From the NCBI GenBank assembly GCA_027493955.1, contig JAOSJT010000001.1, positions 3,769,131 to 3,833,130 on the forward strand: DNA of 64,000 nt. The letters are read 5' to 3'. Of this stretch, positions 42,153-51,034 are shown one piece after another. The DNA is from Bacteroidia bacterium (GTDB taxonomy: Bacteria; Bacteroidota; Ignavibacteria; SZUA-365). Each line of letters opens with the position of its first letter. Positions within the stretch are counted from its first letter, which is position 1. The position numbers and the translations under genes were made by a program. The notes beneath the pieces are model-generated. The model had not been told where the DNA came from. It worked only from the letters and a program-made list of their open reading frames with translations, and searched no databases.

Positions 42153-43994
42153 ATGAAATCGTCCATTCGAAACAACGCCATACGCAATATTGCCATTATC
42201 GCACATGTCGATCACGGGAAGACGACATTGGTGGATCACATGTTCAGACAGAGCGGTGTGTTCCGCGAAAATCAGGACGTCGCCGATCGCGTGATGGACA
42301 GCATGGATCTCGAGCGTGAACGCGGTATTACTATCGCGGCGAAAAATTGCTCCGTGGGGTGGAGCGGAACCAAAATCAATATTCTCGATACACCCGGGCA
42401 CGCCGACTTTGGCGGCGAGGTAGAACGCGCCCTGGTCATGGTGGACGGCGCCATCCTGCTTGTTGACTCATCCGAGGGCCCCCTTCCTCAAACCCGTTTC
42501 GTTCTGAAGAAGGCTCTCGAATCCCGAAAGCGCATCATCGTCGTCGTCAATAAAATCGATCGCAAGGACGCTCGCCCGGAGGAGGTGCTTCAGCATATCT
42601 ACGACCTTTTCATCGAGCTGGATGCCAATGATGAACAAATAGACTTTCCCGTCCTCTATGCTGTTGGGAAGGAAGGGCGCGCCATGCGATCCCTCGGCGA
42701 AGAAGGCGCGGACCTCACCCCATTGTTCGAGACGATTATCGAAGAAATTCCCGGACCATCGTACGATCCGGCCGAGCCGTTCCAATTGCTCGTGTCCGAT
42801 CTGGATTACTCGGAGTATCTGGGCCGTCTCGCGATCGGGCGCGTGTTTCATGGTTCCGTGCATCAGAACGACAGTATGGTCTGCATCGGAGAAGAAGGTA
42901 CGGTGAAGCAATTGCGCGTCTCGCGCGTGCAGGTGTATGATGGCATTGGGCTCAAAGACAGTGACAGTGTTCAACCCGGAGACATCGCCATTCTCGCAGG
43001 GATTGAGGATGTACATATCGGCGACACCATCTGCACTGCGACACAGCCGAAAGCGTTGCCTCGTATCGCCGTTGACGAGCCGACGATCGCAATGTCGTTT
43101 TCCATCAATACCTCGCCGTTCGCGGGCAGAGAAGGGAAGTACGTACAATCCGCAAAATTGCGTGAGCGCTTGTACAGGGAGACGCTGAGTAATGTTGCGC
43201 TGCTTGTCGAGGATGGCGCAACGCCCGATACTTTCATCGTTAAGGGTCGTGGGGAGTTTCAGATGGCGATTCTCATCGAAACGCTCCGTCGCGAGGGTTA
43301 TGAATTGAGCGTCGGCCGTCCCAGGGTCATTTATAAGGATAAGGGTGGCAAGCTGCTCGAACCCATCGAACACCTCTTCATCAATTGCGAAGAAGCGTTT
43401 ACCGGGATCGTCACCGAAAAACTCTCCCAGCGAAAGGGACGCATGACGAATCTGGTCAATCACGGAACAGGACGCGTGCGTCTCGAGTTCTCCATCCCTT
43501 CGCGCGGCTTGATCGGCTACCGCAGCGAGTTTCTCACGGATACCAGGGGCACCGGTATCATGAATTCCTACCTCCAGGGGTATGAAGAATATCGTGGGGA
43601 TTTTCCCACACGTCTTACCGGATCGCTCGTGTCGGATAGGCCGGGTGATGCAACGAGCTATGCTCTGTTTAATCTCGAACCACGCGGTATCATCTTCATC
43701 GAACCGGGTACTCCCGTGTACGAGGGGATGGTGGTCGGGGAGCACAACCGTGACAACGATCTCGATGTCAATCCCACCAAACCCAAAAAACTGACGAACA
43801 TGCGTGCCTCAAGCAAGGATGAAACGGTGGTACTCACTCCGGTCATTCCGATGACGCTCGAACGCGCCATCGAATTCATTCGAGACGATGAACTTGTGGA
43901 AGTGACGCCCAAATCAATCCGTATCCGGAAAATAATGCTCTCGGCTCTGGATCGACACCGCGCTCGTGGTGCCGCGATTGAGCGGTCCGCATAA
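42153..43994 (+). CDS. typA: Ribosome-associated GTPase TypA/BipA
   Basis: The protein has 613 aa from the ATG at 42153, where the family begins; an open frame extends 72 codons upstream but runs through the terminator. GTPase motifs are G1 AHVDHGKTT, G2/switch I RGITI, G3 DTPGHADFGGEVER and G4 NKIDRKDA. The C-terminal half has the elongation-factor G-like domain and BipA-specific RGLIGYRSEFLTDTRGTG. TypA binds the ribosome and aids assembly or stress adaptation. It is of normal length and is cytoplasmic. It is a single-gene unit between the RRM gene and the convergent VWA gene. Confidence 0.95.
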   Translation: MKSSIRNNAIRNIAIIAHVDHGKTTLVDHMFRQSGVFRENQDVADRVMDSMDLERERGITIAAKNCSVGWSGTKINILDTPGHADFGGEVERALVMVDGAILLVDSSEGPLPQTRFVLKKALESRKRIIVVVNKIDRKDARPEEVLQHIYDLFIELDANDEQIDFPVLYAVGKEGRAMRSLGEEGADLTPLFETIIEEIPGPSYDPAEPFQLLVSDLDYSEYLGRLAIGRVFHGSVHQNDSMVCIGEEGTVKQLRVSRVQVYDGIGLKDSDSVQPGDIAILAGIEDVHIGDTICTATQPKALPRIAVDEPTIAMSFSINTSPFAGREGKYVQSAKLRERLYRETLSNVALLVEDGATPDTFIVKGRGEFQMAILIETLRREGYELSVGRPRVIYKDKGGKLLEPIEHLFINCEEAFTGIVTEKLSQRKGRMTNLVNHGTGRVRLEFSIPSRGLIGYRSEFLTDTRGTGIMNSYLQGYEEYRGDFPTRLTGSLVSDRPGDATSYALFNLEPRGIIFIEPGTPVYEGMVVGEHNRDNDLDVNPTKPKKLTNMRASSKDETVVLTPVIPMTLERAIEFIRDDELVEVTPKSIRIRKIMLSALDRHRARGAAIERSA

Positions 43995-44173
43995 TCCTGC
44001 CAAAGGCAAAGGTCTGCAATACCCCGTCGGGAAGGTTTTTCGCACCCGTGGTTGAGCGTTCGCCACGTGTTGTGCCTGTCGGAAGTGCAACAATTTCCTG
44101 GGTGAAAGGTCCGCTTGGAGGAAGACATAAAACCTCCCGGCCGATTCACCGCCGTACTCTGGACTGTCTGCTC

Positions 44174-45382
44174 TTATGGACGGATCACGAACATCGCGTG
44201 GCGCACTTCGGCTCCGCGATGGAATTGTATGATGTAGGCACCCGGACGCAGTCCTGTCGTTGTGACGTCGAGAGTCTGCTTTTCACTGGTCCGCACGACG
44301 TCGGTAATCGATGTCACCGGTCTGCCGAGCACGTCGTACACGCGCACTGTCACAATTTCCCCGACTCCGCCGGAACGCACGGTGATGGGAATATGCAGCG
44401 TCTGGCCTGTGCCGACAGGATTGGGGTAGCAGGCATCCAGCCCTATCTCGACAGGTACAGGATTGACGCTCGTGGCGCTGCCGTCGAAAAGGAAGTGTCG
44501 CTCGACCCAGACACTGTCATCACAGGCTTCGAGACGCAGACGGATGAGCATGTCGCGCATGTCGGGATTTCTGGTACGCCGCACCAGGCGATACTCGTCG
44601 TATTCCCTTTGAATAAAACCTTCAAAATCTGTGAACGCTACCGTCAAATCTTCCGCAACGGGAATGCTGAAGTAGAGTCCCCCGCTTTCTCGGCAGAGCG
44701 ACATGAGGTCGGGGGGAGGAGAAGACATCCCCAGCCCGAACACAAACACTCTGAAACGATTATTTCGTGCGGTCTTCAACAATTGTTCGGTACTGGTACT
44801 GCTGCCGTTGTCGGGTCCGGTCGTGACGGCAAAGATCAGCTCCTGACCTTGCCTTCCGTTGGTAATCATCTCCACCATCCCCGCATACATCGCATCATAC
44901 AACACCCGCTTTCCGCCGGGTTTCATCTCTTCGAAGGCAATCTTGCTGGCCTCACGATCATTCCCGAGAAAGGAATGCAAAATCGGTCGGTCGGCGAAGG
45001 AAATGATGCTGGCGTTCTGGCATTCAAGCTGCATGCTGTCAATGAAACTTCTTCCTGCCACTACGATACGGTTCAGGACCTCCACGGAGATCGTGGAAGA
45101 ATTATCGACGAGCATTGCTATGTCGTAGCAGGAATTTCGCTCCGGTGACGCGTAACGGTCAATTTCAAAATCGTTGGAATCTACCGTTCCGTGGGGTTCC
45201 TCGAGAATGAGTTGGCGTTCTGTCAGACCATAAAGTACCGAATCTCCGCAGTAGGGTGTAAAGTACAGCTGGTAATAGTAATAATCCGGCGTGTTGGGAC
45301 GCAGGAGGCGTAAATCCAACCTTGGCTGGGACGCAGCCGAAAAGGTCATCATTACCGTGAGTATGAAGAAAAATGGCCTCAT
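44174..45382 (-). CDS. VWA domain protein with T9SS sorting domain, degenerate MIDAS
   Basis: The protein has 402 aa with a signal peptide (FFFILTVMMTFSAASQ). Residues 85-270 are a von Willebrand A fold: DIAMLVDNSSTIS in the place of the MIDAS DxSxS, KRVLYDAMYAGMVEM where T-xx-D is usual, and FAVTTGPDNGS where a DG is usual. The metal site is therefore largely lost. Residues 315-402 are a T9SS type A sorting domain (DACYPNPVGTGQTLHI, LRPGAYIIQFHRG). It is the last gene of the sigma factor operon, so its export is likely part of the regulated response. GGAGG precedes the ATG. It probably acts as a surface ligand-binding or adhesive protein. Confidence 0.8.
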   Translation of the reverse strand: MRPFFFILTVMMTFSAASQPRLDLRLLRPNTPDYYYYQLYFTPYCGDSVLYGLTERQLILEEPHGTVDSNDFEIDRYASPERNSCYDIAMLVDNSSTISVEVLNRIVVAGRSFIDSMQLECQNASIISFADRPILHSFLGNDREASKIAFEEMKPGGKRVLYDAMYAGMVEMITNGRQGQELIFAVTTGPDNGSSTSTEQLLKTARNNRFRVFVFGLGMSSPPPDLMSLCRESGGLYFSIPVAEDLTVAFTDFEGFIQREYDEYRLVRRTRNPDMRDMLIRLRLEACDDSVWVERHFLFDGSATSVNPVPVEIGLDACYPNPVGTGQTLHIPITVRSGGVGEIVTVRVYDVLGRPVTSITDVVRTSEKQTLDVTTTGLRPGAYIIQFHRGAEVRHAMFVIRP

Positions 45383-45406
45383 GTCAGAATGCCTCCTTCC
45401 CGGTTT

Positions 45407-46078
45407 TCATGGTAAAGCGGGACCGGGCCAGGGTTGTGGAATATTGTAGCGATGTGCTTCACCGCGCACGGATAGAATGAAAATGGTTGCATGGTAATCG
45501 GGTGAAGAGCGGAATGCGGGCAAGATATTCCCATCATTCCGTATCAGTATGTTGTTGCCCTCGAATATCGTTTCAAACGGAGGTTTGGGGACTGTACGCA
45601 TATCGCCCTGCGTAAACGCATACAGGCTTTGTTCGCATGCACCCAGAATCTCTTCACCGGGCGTGTAGTGCTCGTCGCCATCGTCATCGCGATGTAGAAG
45701 GACGGTCGCGACAGCCATCCGTGCGCAGTTGTGTTGACGGAAATACCTCGGAGGAATTTCCCCTCTCAAGGGGAGACTGACAGCGGGAATATCGAGATAA
45801 TTCGCCGAGTAGGAAACCATACTGCGGAATGACAGCGTGTCCGTCGTCGCTGTCGGTGGCGGAAAGAGCACAAGCGAAATCCGTAGCCCGCTCCCTGCGA
45901 ATTGCTGTATGGGAAATGCCATGGTGTCCACAAGTGCCTCGAAACGTATGGTCGTTCGTATGAACGCGGTATCGCCGCGCCACGGATCCACGCAGGGATC
46001 GGTTCCGATAATATTACTCGGATCTTTGTCGTCCGGAGGTGCGCAGCTGTTCAGGCCGGAGTACAGCACTACCACCAT
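45407..46078 (-). CDS. Lipoprotein of unknown function in the sigma factor operon
   Basis: The protein has 223 aa from the ATG at 46078. The lipobox LNSC lies at residues 9-12, which leaves a very short n-region without positive charge. The frame continues upstream with LWRIARQCFAAAMVVVLY, a much better signal peptide, so the real start may be a CTG near 46114 or another non-ATG codon. The mature part has one strand-rich domain with FRSMVSYSANYLDI, RRD-like charged turns (HRDDDGDEHYTPGEE) and a final DYHATIFILSVRG. No family is recognised. It lies between the anti-sigma gene and the VWA/T9SS gene, so it may be an outer-membrane partner of one of them. Confidence 0.7.
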   Translation of the reverse strand: MVVVLYSGLNSCAPPDDKDPSNIIGTDPCVDPWRGDTAFIRTTIRFEALVDTMAFPIQQFAGSGLRISLVLFPPPTATTDTLSFRSMVSYSANYLDIPAVSLPLRGEIPPRYFRQHNCARMAVATVLLHRDDDGDEHYTPGEEILGACEQSLYAFTQGDMRTVPKPPFETIFEGNNILIRNDGNILPAFRSSPDYHATIFILSVRGEAHRYNIPQPWPGPALP

Positions 46079-46157
46079 CGCGGCTGCGAAGCACTGTCTT
46101 GCAATCCGCCACAGCGATACTCGCGCGGCGTCGACAGAAGGTCCTATGCTGCGGCTG

Positions 46158-47438
46158 TCAGAACTGATAGCGTATGCCGTATGTCAATCCGAGACTGTGA
46201 CTGGTAAACAATCTGTCTTTGTATCTGTATGCAAGTACGGCGCCGTCAGCGCCGAGCAAGATGCTCAGGTTACGGAGGGGAGAAAAACGCAACGCAAGGC
46301 GTGCCCCGATGACAGGGCCGAGATCCGTACCTCCGAGCTGAAACATCGCTTCAGGGGCGATATTTCCGGAGAGCGGCAGCGAAAAACGGTAGAAACCACC
46401 TCCGTACAGCAGAGCTGGTTGCCTCTGATAAATATACAGCGAGTCGTTCTCGATGCGATAATACTCCATAGCGAAAGACTTCTCTCCGACCATCAATCCG
46501 GCTGCATGCATCTGATCAAGGGCGTATGCCGCGAAAATGGAAAAATGCTGCTGCTCACGCTCCACGCCCGCCCGGTGATAATCGATGTATGGCCATGTGC
46601 TGAGATGTTCTCGCTGTACCTCGACGTCAATGCGGCCGGAGCTCGCAAACTGCGGCGGGGTCACAGGTGCTTCCTGTATCATTACTGCGCGCTTGTCAAT
46701 GGGGAGCTGAGCGAGGGCGACGTACTGCGTATCGATACGGTACAGAAGAACCGTGTCCACTTTCGCCAGCGGAGGCGGGAGGAATACTGTATCCACACGC
46801 GTGAGAATGATGGTGCGGTATTCCGGAGCGGGTGGTGTTGCTTGTCCCGCGCGAGGATCGCCTGGCTGCGGAGACGTTTGCGAGCCGGATCGGGAAGTGG
46901 TTTGCACAAGATCATGTTGCCCGGTGGATGATGTCGCGGGTGCACCGTTCACCGCCGGATCCGAGTGGTGCTTCATGGTGTCGTTGAGCAGAAACCCCCC
47001 GGTAAAGAGTGCGCAACCGAGAAGTACCGTACCCAGGATGCGCGGCAACGTCCACCAGGGTACAGCTGCTCCAAGCCCCGATGTGTGACCGACTGCAGCT
47101 GCTGTCGTGCCTGCGGAACTGGTCCCCGCTGCGGAGATAGCCTTGCCCGAAGCGTCCACACCCAGGACGGAAGCCGCCCCCGCTCCTCCGACTGCTCCGC
47201 CTGCGGCTGCGAGTCCCGCTGCGGTACCCACACCGGCAGCGCCAAGCACCGCGGCGTCCAGTGATGGTGGAACAGTGATGGCGCGTGCATCGGCAGCGAG
47301 CATGGATTTCAAGGAAAGGTATTCATGAAGCAGTGCGCGCTTTTCAGGTGAGACGGAGAGGATATGGAGAAACTCCGTTTCCTCAGCAGCGTCAAGGGCA
47401 CCGTCGATGAATGCCGATATGTGTTCTTCGAATTGCAT
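46158..47438 (-). CDS. Dual-membrane-spanning anti-sigma factor (Dma-like)
   Basis: The protein has 426 aa. Residues 1-60 (MQFEEHISAFIDGALDAAEE then FLHILSVSPEKRALLHEYLS) form a zinc-finger-less anti-sigma-type helical domain. Residues 62-125 are Ala/Gly-rich. One inner-membrane helix lies near 133-153 (ILGTVLLGCALFTGGFLL). Residues 155-230 are a Pro/Ser/Thr-rich linker. Residues 235-426 have barrel-type strands (FSIFAAYALDQMHAAGLMVG, GGFYRFSLPLSGNIAPEAMF, SLGLTYGIRYQF) and a terminal Phe, as outer-membrane barrels have. This order is that of the dual membrane-spanning anti-sigma factors described in Bacteroides thetaiotaomicron. It starts 8 bp after the sigma factor stop, as its expected partner. 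Barrel insertion is inference. Confidence 0.72.
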   Translation of the reverse strand: MQFEEHISAFIDGALDAAEETEFLHILSVSPEKRALLHEYLSLKSMLAADARAITVPPSLDAAVLGAAGVGTAAGLAAAGGAVGGAGAASVLGVDASGKAISAAGTSSAGTTAAAVGHTSGLGAAVPWWTLPRILGTVLLGCALFTGGFLLNDTMKHHSDPAVNGAPATSSTGQHDLVQTTSRSGSQTSPQPGDPRAGQATPPAPEYRTIILTRVDTVFLPPPLAKVDTVLLYRIDTQYVALAQLPIDKRAVMIQEAPVTPPQFASSGRIDVEVQREHLSTWPYIDYHRAGVEREQQHFSIFAAYALDQMHAAGLMVGEKSFAMEYYRIENDSLYIYQRQPALLYGGGFYRFSLPLSGNIAPEAMFQLGGTDLGPVIGARLALRFSPLRNLSILLGADGAVLAYRYKDRLFTSHSLGLTYGIRYQF

Positions 47439-47446
47439 GGCTCTGT

Positions 47447-47995
47447 CTATTTTTTGGGTCCCGGATTCAACATCTCGCGGAGGTGCGTCCTCGCGCGGAA
47501 CAATCTCTTTCGTACGGTGCTGATCGGAAGCTCCGTCAGAGCGGCTATCTCGTCATATGTGTATCCATGGTAATCATGGAGTATGACGACTTCGCGTTGA
47601 TCGTCCGGGAGGGTTTGTACCGCACCGCGAAGCTGTACTTTTCTGTCCTCGTCCTCAATGCCCGGTTCGACAAGCGTCTCTACCGCGCTGTTGATATCTA
47701 TGGTGAACTTCGCGTCGCGAAGAATATTGAGACAGCGGTTGCGCGAGCTGCGCATGAGATAGGCACCAAGGCAATCAATCTCCTGACCGTCGCGGATTCG
47801 CTCCAGCATCGCGATGAACACATCCTGGAATACATCCTCCACACCACCGCGGTGACCCAGAAACAGCGAGCAATACGAGTATACCTTGTGTTTGTGCTCC
47901 GCGTACAACTCTGCGAAGGCGCCGTTGTCGCCCGCACGGATGCGCTGTTGCAGCTGGAAATCCTGCGAAACCGTTTGACTCACTTCTTCGTGCAC
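47447..47995 (-). CDS. ECF RNA polymerase sigma factor
   Basis: The protein has 182 aa from GTG 47995, which has AGGA five bases upstream; an upstream GTG at 48022 lies only some 10 bases from the predicted transcription start and is less likely. Region 2 is QQRIRAGDNGAFAELYAEH, with YSYCSLFLGHRGGVEDVFQD and FIAMLERI. Region 4 is LPDDQREVVILHDYHGYTYD followed by EIAALTELPISTVRKRLFRA, the helix-turn-helix that reads the -35 box. There is no C-terminal extension. It heads the operon sigma / anti-sigma / lipoprotein / VWA-T9SS, and its own upstream DNA carries an ECF-type promoter shared with the gene at 56258-58354, so it probably controls its own expression. Confidence 0.93.
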   Translation of the reverse strand: MHEEVSQTVSQDFQLQQRIRAGDNGAFAELYAEHKHKVYSYCSLFLGHRGGVEDVFQDVFIAMLERIRDGQEIDCLGAYLMRSSRNRCLNILRDAKFTIDINSAVETLVEPGIEDEDRKVQLRGAVQTLPDDQREVVILHDYHGYTYDEIAALTELPISTVRKRLFRARTHLREMLNPGPKK

Positions 47996-48041
47996 GTGAT
48001 TCCTGCAATACTTGTCAGACACGTTACTGCCGTGTCATAGG

Positions 48042-48069
48042 GATGACACATGAAACGCTGAAAAATTCC
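48042..48069 (-). promoter_or_regulatory. Candidate autoregulated ECF promoter of the sigma operon
   Basis: On the minus strand GGAATT (48069-48064) and GTCATC (48047-48042) are 16 bases apart, the -35/-10 form used by many ECF sigma factors. The surrounding 33 bases match 30 of 33 with the DNA in front of the VIT/VWA gene (58384-58416). GTGTCAT and ATGACAC around CCCT also form a perfect 7-bp palindrome at the -10, absent in the second copy. The start point should be near 48032. Confidence 0.7.
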
Positions 48070-48256
48070 TCTGAAAGGGATAATCCGAAAAATTTTTTTT
48101 GCCAAAGTGCCGGAAAGCACCTTTGACATACGTCAGCCCGATCTGGATTCGGATTTGTCGCAGTATTGTTATCCGGATGTCTGTCTTTTCACCTGTCGCC
48201 TTGAGAAAGTCCGTAGATGAATGAAGAGTGGTACTCGTGCCACGGCAAGTCCTGAA

Positions 48257-51034
48257 TCATCGGATGATACAGTGCACGGCGGCACGTCCGCCGGCGGCAT
48301 GGAGTTCCAAAATGTAGAATCCCGGCGACAGCGTGGGTATGCCGATAGTTGTGGTCATGAGTCTTCCGGTGGATCGCTCCGGTGCATGGCTGAGGCACTT
48401 GCGCCCGAGAGCATCTCGCAGGATCACTTTTGGTGCGCTTCCGGCGGGGGCAGCCCAGTGCACGGAAAGCCGGGATCCACCCCGTACAGGATTCGGAGAA
48501 ATGGAGATATGCAGAGAATGCGGTGCTACGTCAACATGCCTGAGTCCCGTTGCAATGTCGCCAAGCTCAAAGTACATCGTATCCCCAAGAGGGATGCGTG
48601 TCATCGAGCCGCGATTGTCCACCGCCGTGATATACCATTGTAACCAGCGTGCATCGGCGGGAACAGAGACGGCAATCATTTCATCCACACCGGGTGTGAG
48701 GGTCGCTTCATGCGCTGTAAAACGATGATTAGGTTGTGTTCGATGGTTGATGAAGACGTGTTCGAGCTTCCACTCCGTATCCCTGGTGTCTCCTTCGATG
48801 CGCAGATGGAAGAAATTGTCCTCACCCGAGCGCAGCGAGTACGGTGGAAAATGGTAAACGTACGGCGCATGATTCCATGCGTATTCACCGAAGGCATCGA
48901 GATAATCGTAGTTGCGCGCCCAGGTGGTGTACATCATCCCGAGTACATTCGGAACGCCGCGCATCCACTCCTTCCAGGTGCGTATCTGCTTCGCGTCCCG
49001 GTCATAAAATGGTGCTGAAATCTGACGGAATCCGCGGTCGGCGAAAAAGGCGAGACTCTGACGGACAACATTTTCCCGTCCGTTCCAGTTGACAATCCCG
49101 ACATCGCTCGGGATCTGATCGGCGCTCCCGCGCAAATCACCGCGAACGAGGTAGTAAGGACCCTGCACGGCATTGTGAAATTCATCGAACATGTCGCTCC
49201 ACACCCAGATATCCGCGTCGGGAGCGTGCTTCTTAATGATGCTTGTACAACGCTGTACATTATCAGCCACTATTCCGGAAGGAATCAATCCGCGTGCGTC
49301 ATCCCCGGCGTCCCAGTTCATGACGCGGATTTCATCATGCTGCATGAAATACCTGCCGGCTTCGAGTACGCTGTCCAATTGCGCGAATTCGCGATCGAGA
49401 ATGTCGTATACCTCTGGATCGGACATCGTTGCGATAACCTGACTCTGATGGATCAGCACGGTGTGATAATACGAAACAAGCATCGTATCGCCGTTTCTGA
49501 TGATGCCGCCCGCTGTTGCTCGCAGCGTCGGAGGTGTATGCCAGCGGTCGTAATCACCCGGATAGCTGCGGTTACCCATGCGATGATCTCGCAGGGTATC
49601 GAAGTCCACTCCTTCCGTGAGCGTCGGTCCTTCGGTGGACCGACTGATGACCAGCGGGGCACCGTCGCGACGGATGAGGTTGACGAAAGCCGCTTCTTCG
49701 AGCAGAAGGTCATCCCACCAGATGCGTCCCGACCGTGCACCCCAGGTGCCCCAGTAAACACCGACGGTATCGGCCTCCAGGGAATTGAACGTAAAGTCAA
49801 CGGGAATCCAGTCTGTGGACGATGGAATGGAGAACTCGTTAAATGCGAGATTGTATCCCGCGTTGCTCAGCACCGCAATATTGATGGCAGATGCAGGCTC
49901 GAGCGCTTCTGTTCGTACCCATCCCCGCACGTGATACAGCGTAAACGGCTTGACGTTCGTCCAGTACGAAATGCGTCCGTGCCCATGTTGCGGCGAGTGC
50001 TGCGCGAAATTTTCAAGTCGGATGCTGGCCGCACCAGAGTGCTTCGTCTGTGTATCGACAAAACTGATCAAACCCGGCTGATCGATGAAGCGAAAACCGG
50101 GGAAGGTATTGTTACTGTACTGTTCGAAACCACCATTTGGCAGTGTCACGCGTACTGCTGGTAAGAGCCGGGCGGTATCGGCTTCGAAAACGAAGCGCTG
50201 TTCCCTCACCGGAAGACCGGAAGCGAGATTGGGATTGTGGAAGAGCAGATCATTGGAATATCCGAAGGGCATGACACCCGGAATTATGTCAAGTCCATGT
50301 GCTTCCGCGTAATCCCGCAACGAGGCGAGTGAATCTTGATAGCGGCGCGGGAGTGTCGTCGGTCGTTGGAACTTCGAGTCGTTTAAATGAATACCGTTGA
50401 TCCTGTGCTCAACAGCTCTGTCCCATAGCTGTTTCGCGGCCGTGACGTTTGCGCCGACAAGAATGTTCGTAGCCTGGTACATCCAGCGTATGGGGAATTC
50501 CGGGACGTCGATGATGCGACAGGCTTCAAGACCCCACCAACCGGCGTGAGGAAAAAGCATCTGCTTCAGCGTGTGTACGCCATAACGCAACCCCGCCTCA
50601 TCACTGCCGTTGACCACGATGCGCATGGGTAGAGCGTCGAGCACGTATCCTTCCGGCCCGGGATAGGTGGCAGTGACACGCACAAATTGATCCGGCAGTG
50701 CTGCCAGCATGCTGTTGATGAACTCGGCGCGCACACCAAGATAAATTCCGGTTTCCAGAGTATCTCCCGCTGTCCAGATCCGCACGAGCATGGTGTCCGA
50801 CATGTGCTGTCGAAGATGTGCGTTTATTCTCTCTGCTTGGTCGAACGCCGGATTCACCGGGTCCACGAATATCACCTGACCTGCGGAGGGATAGAATACC
50901 GCGCTGAAAAATCGCGAATACGCCTGCCGGGGCCGAGGATGGAGAGACTCAAGTCGCGTCTGGGCAGCGGCACTCGCTTGGAGAATCAGGACGAGGAACA
51001 CCGTAATCGCAAAACTGGAACAATGCTTTCGCAT
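48257..51034 (-). CDS. GH20-like surface glycoside hydrolase with T9SS tail
   Basis: The protein has 925 aa from the ATG at 51034, in front of the signal peptide (SSFAITVFLVLILQASAAAQ). Residues 25-165 are a GH20 N-terminal (20b) domain (YVLDALPMRIVVNGSDEAGL, RYGVHTLKQMLFPHAG). A TIM-barrel part begins with PIRWMYQATNILVGAN and includes YFMQHDEIRVMNWDAGDD, where the Asp-Glu pair of GH20 is expected. Between them lies an insertion (NGGFEQYSNNTFPGF to GRIWWDDLLLEEAAF) that looks like a CBM4/9-type carbohydrate-binding module. A T9SS type A domain ends the protein (SISPNPVRGGSRLSVHW, LSPGFYILELHAA). Cutting of N-acetylhexosamine-containing glycans is likely; the exact substrate is open. Confidence 0.78.
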   Translation of the reverse strand: MRKHCSSFAITVFLVLILQASAAAQTRLESLHPRPRQAYSRFFSAVFYPSAGQVIFVDPVNPAFDQAERINAHLRQHMSDTMLVRIWTAGDTLETGIYLGVRAEFINSMLAALPDQFVRVTATYPGPEGYVLDALPMRIVVNGSDEAGLRYGVHTLKQMLFPHAGWWGLEACRIIDVPEFPIRWMYQATNILVGANVTAAKQLWDRAVEHRINGIHLNDSKFQRPTTLPRRYQDSLASLRDYAEAHGLDIIPGVMPFGYSNDLLFHNPNLASGLPVREQRFVFEADTARLLPAVRVTLPNGGFEQYSNNTFPGFRFIDQPGLISFVDTQTKHSGAASIRLENFAQHSPQHGHGRISYWTNVKPFTLYHVRGWVRTEALEPASAINIAVLSNAGYNLAFNEFSIPSSTDWIPVDFTFNSLEADTVGVYWGTWGARSGRIWWDDLLLEEAAFVNLIRRDGAPLVISRSTEGPTLTEGVDFDTLRDHRMGNRSYPGDYDRWHTPPTLRATAGGIIRNGDTMLVSYYHTVLIHQSQVIATMSDPEVYDILDREFAQLDSVLEAGRYFMQHDEIRVMNWDAGDDARGLIPSGIVADNVQRCTSIIKKHAPDADIWVWSDMFDEFHNAVQGPYYLVRGDLRGSADQIPSDVGIVNWNGRENVVRQSLAFFADRGFRQISAPFYDRDAKQIRTWKEWMRGVPNVLGMMYTTWARNYDYLDAFGEYAWNHAPYVYHFPPYSLRSGEDNFFHLRIEGDTRDTEWKLEHVFINHRTQPNHRFTAHEATLTPGVDEMIAVSVPADARWLQWYITAVDNRGSMTRIPLGDTMYFELGDIATGLRHVDVAPHSLHISISPNPVRGGSRLSVHWAAPAGSAPKVILRDALGRKCLSHAPERSTGRLMTTTIGIPTLSPGFYILELHAAGGRAAVHCIIR

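Noticed and set aside
42468-43745. Minus-strand 425-aa ORF opposite typA
   Set aside because: The opposite strand encodes the complete conserved TypA; the antisense frame has no recognisable motif and no ribosome site.
49175-50164. Plus-strand 329-aa ORF opposite the GH20-like gene
   Set aside because: It lies entirely inside the real minus-strand gene and lacks a signal, motif or promoter.
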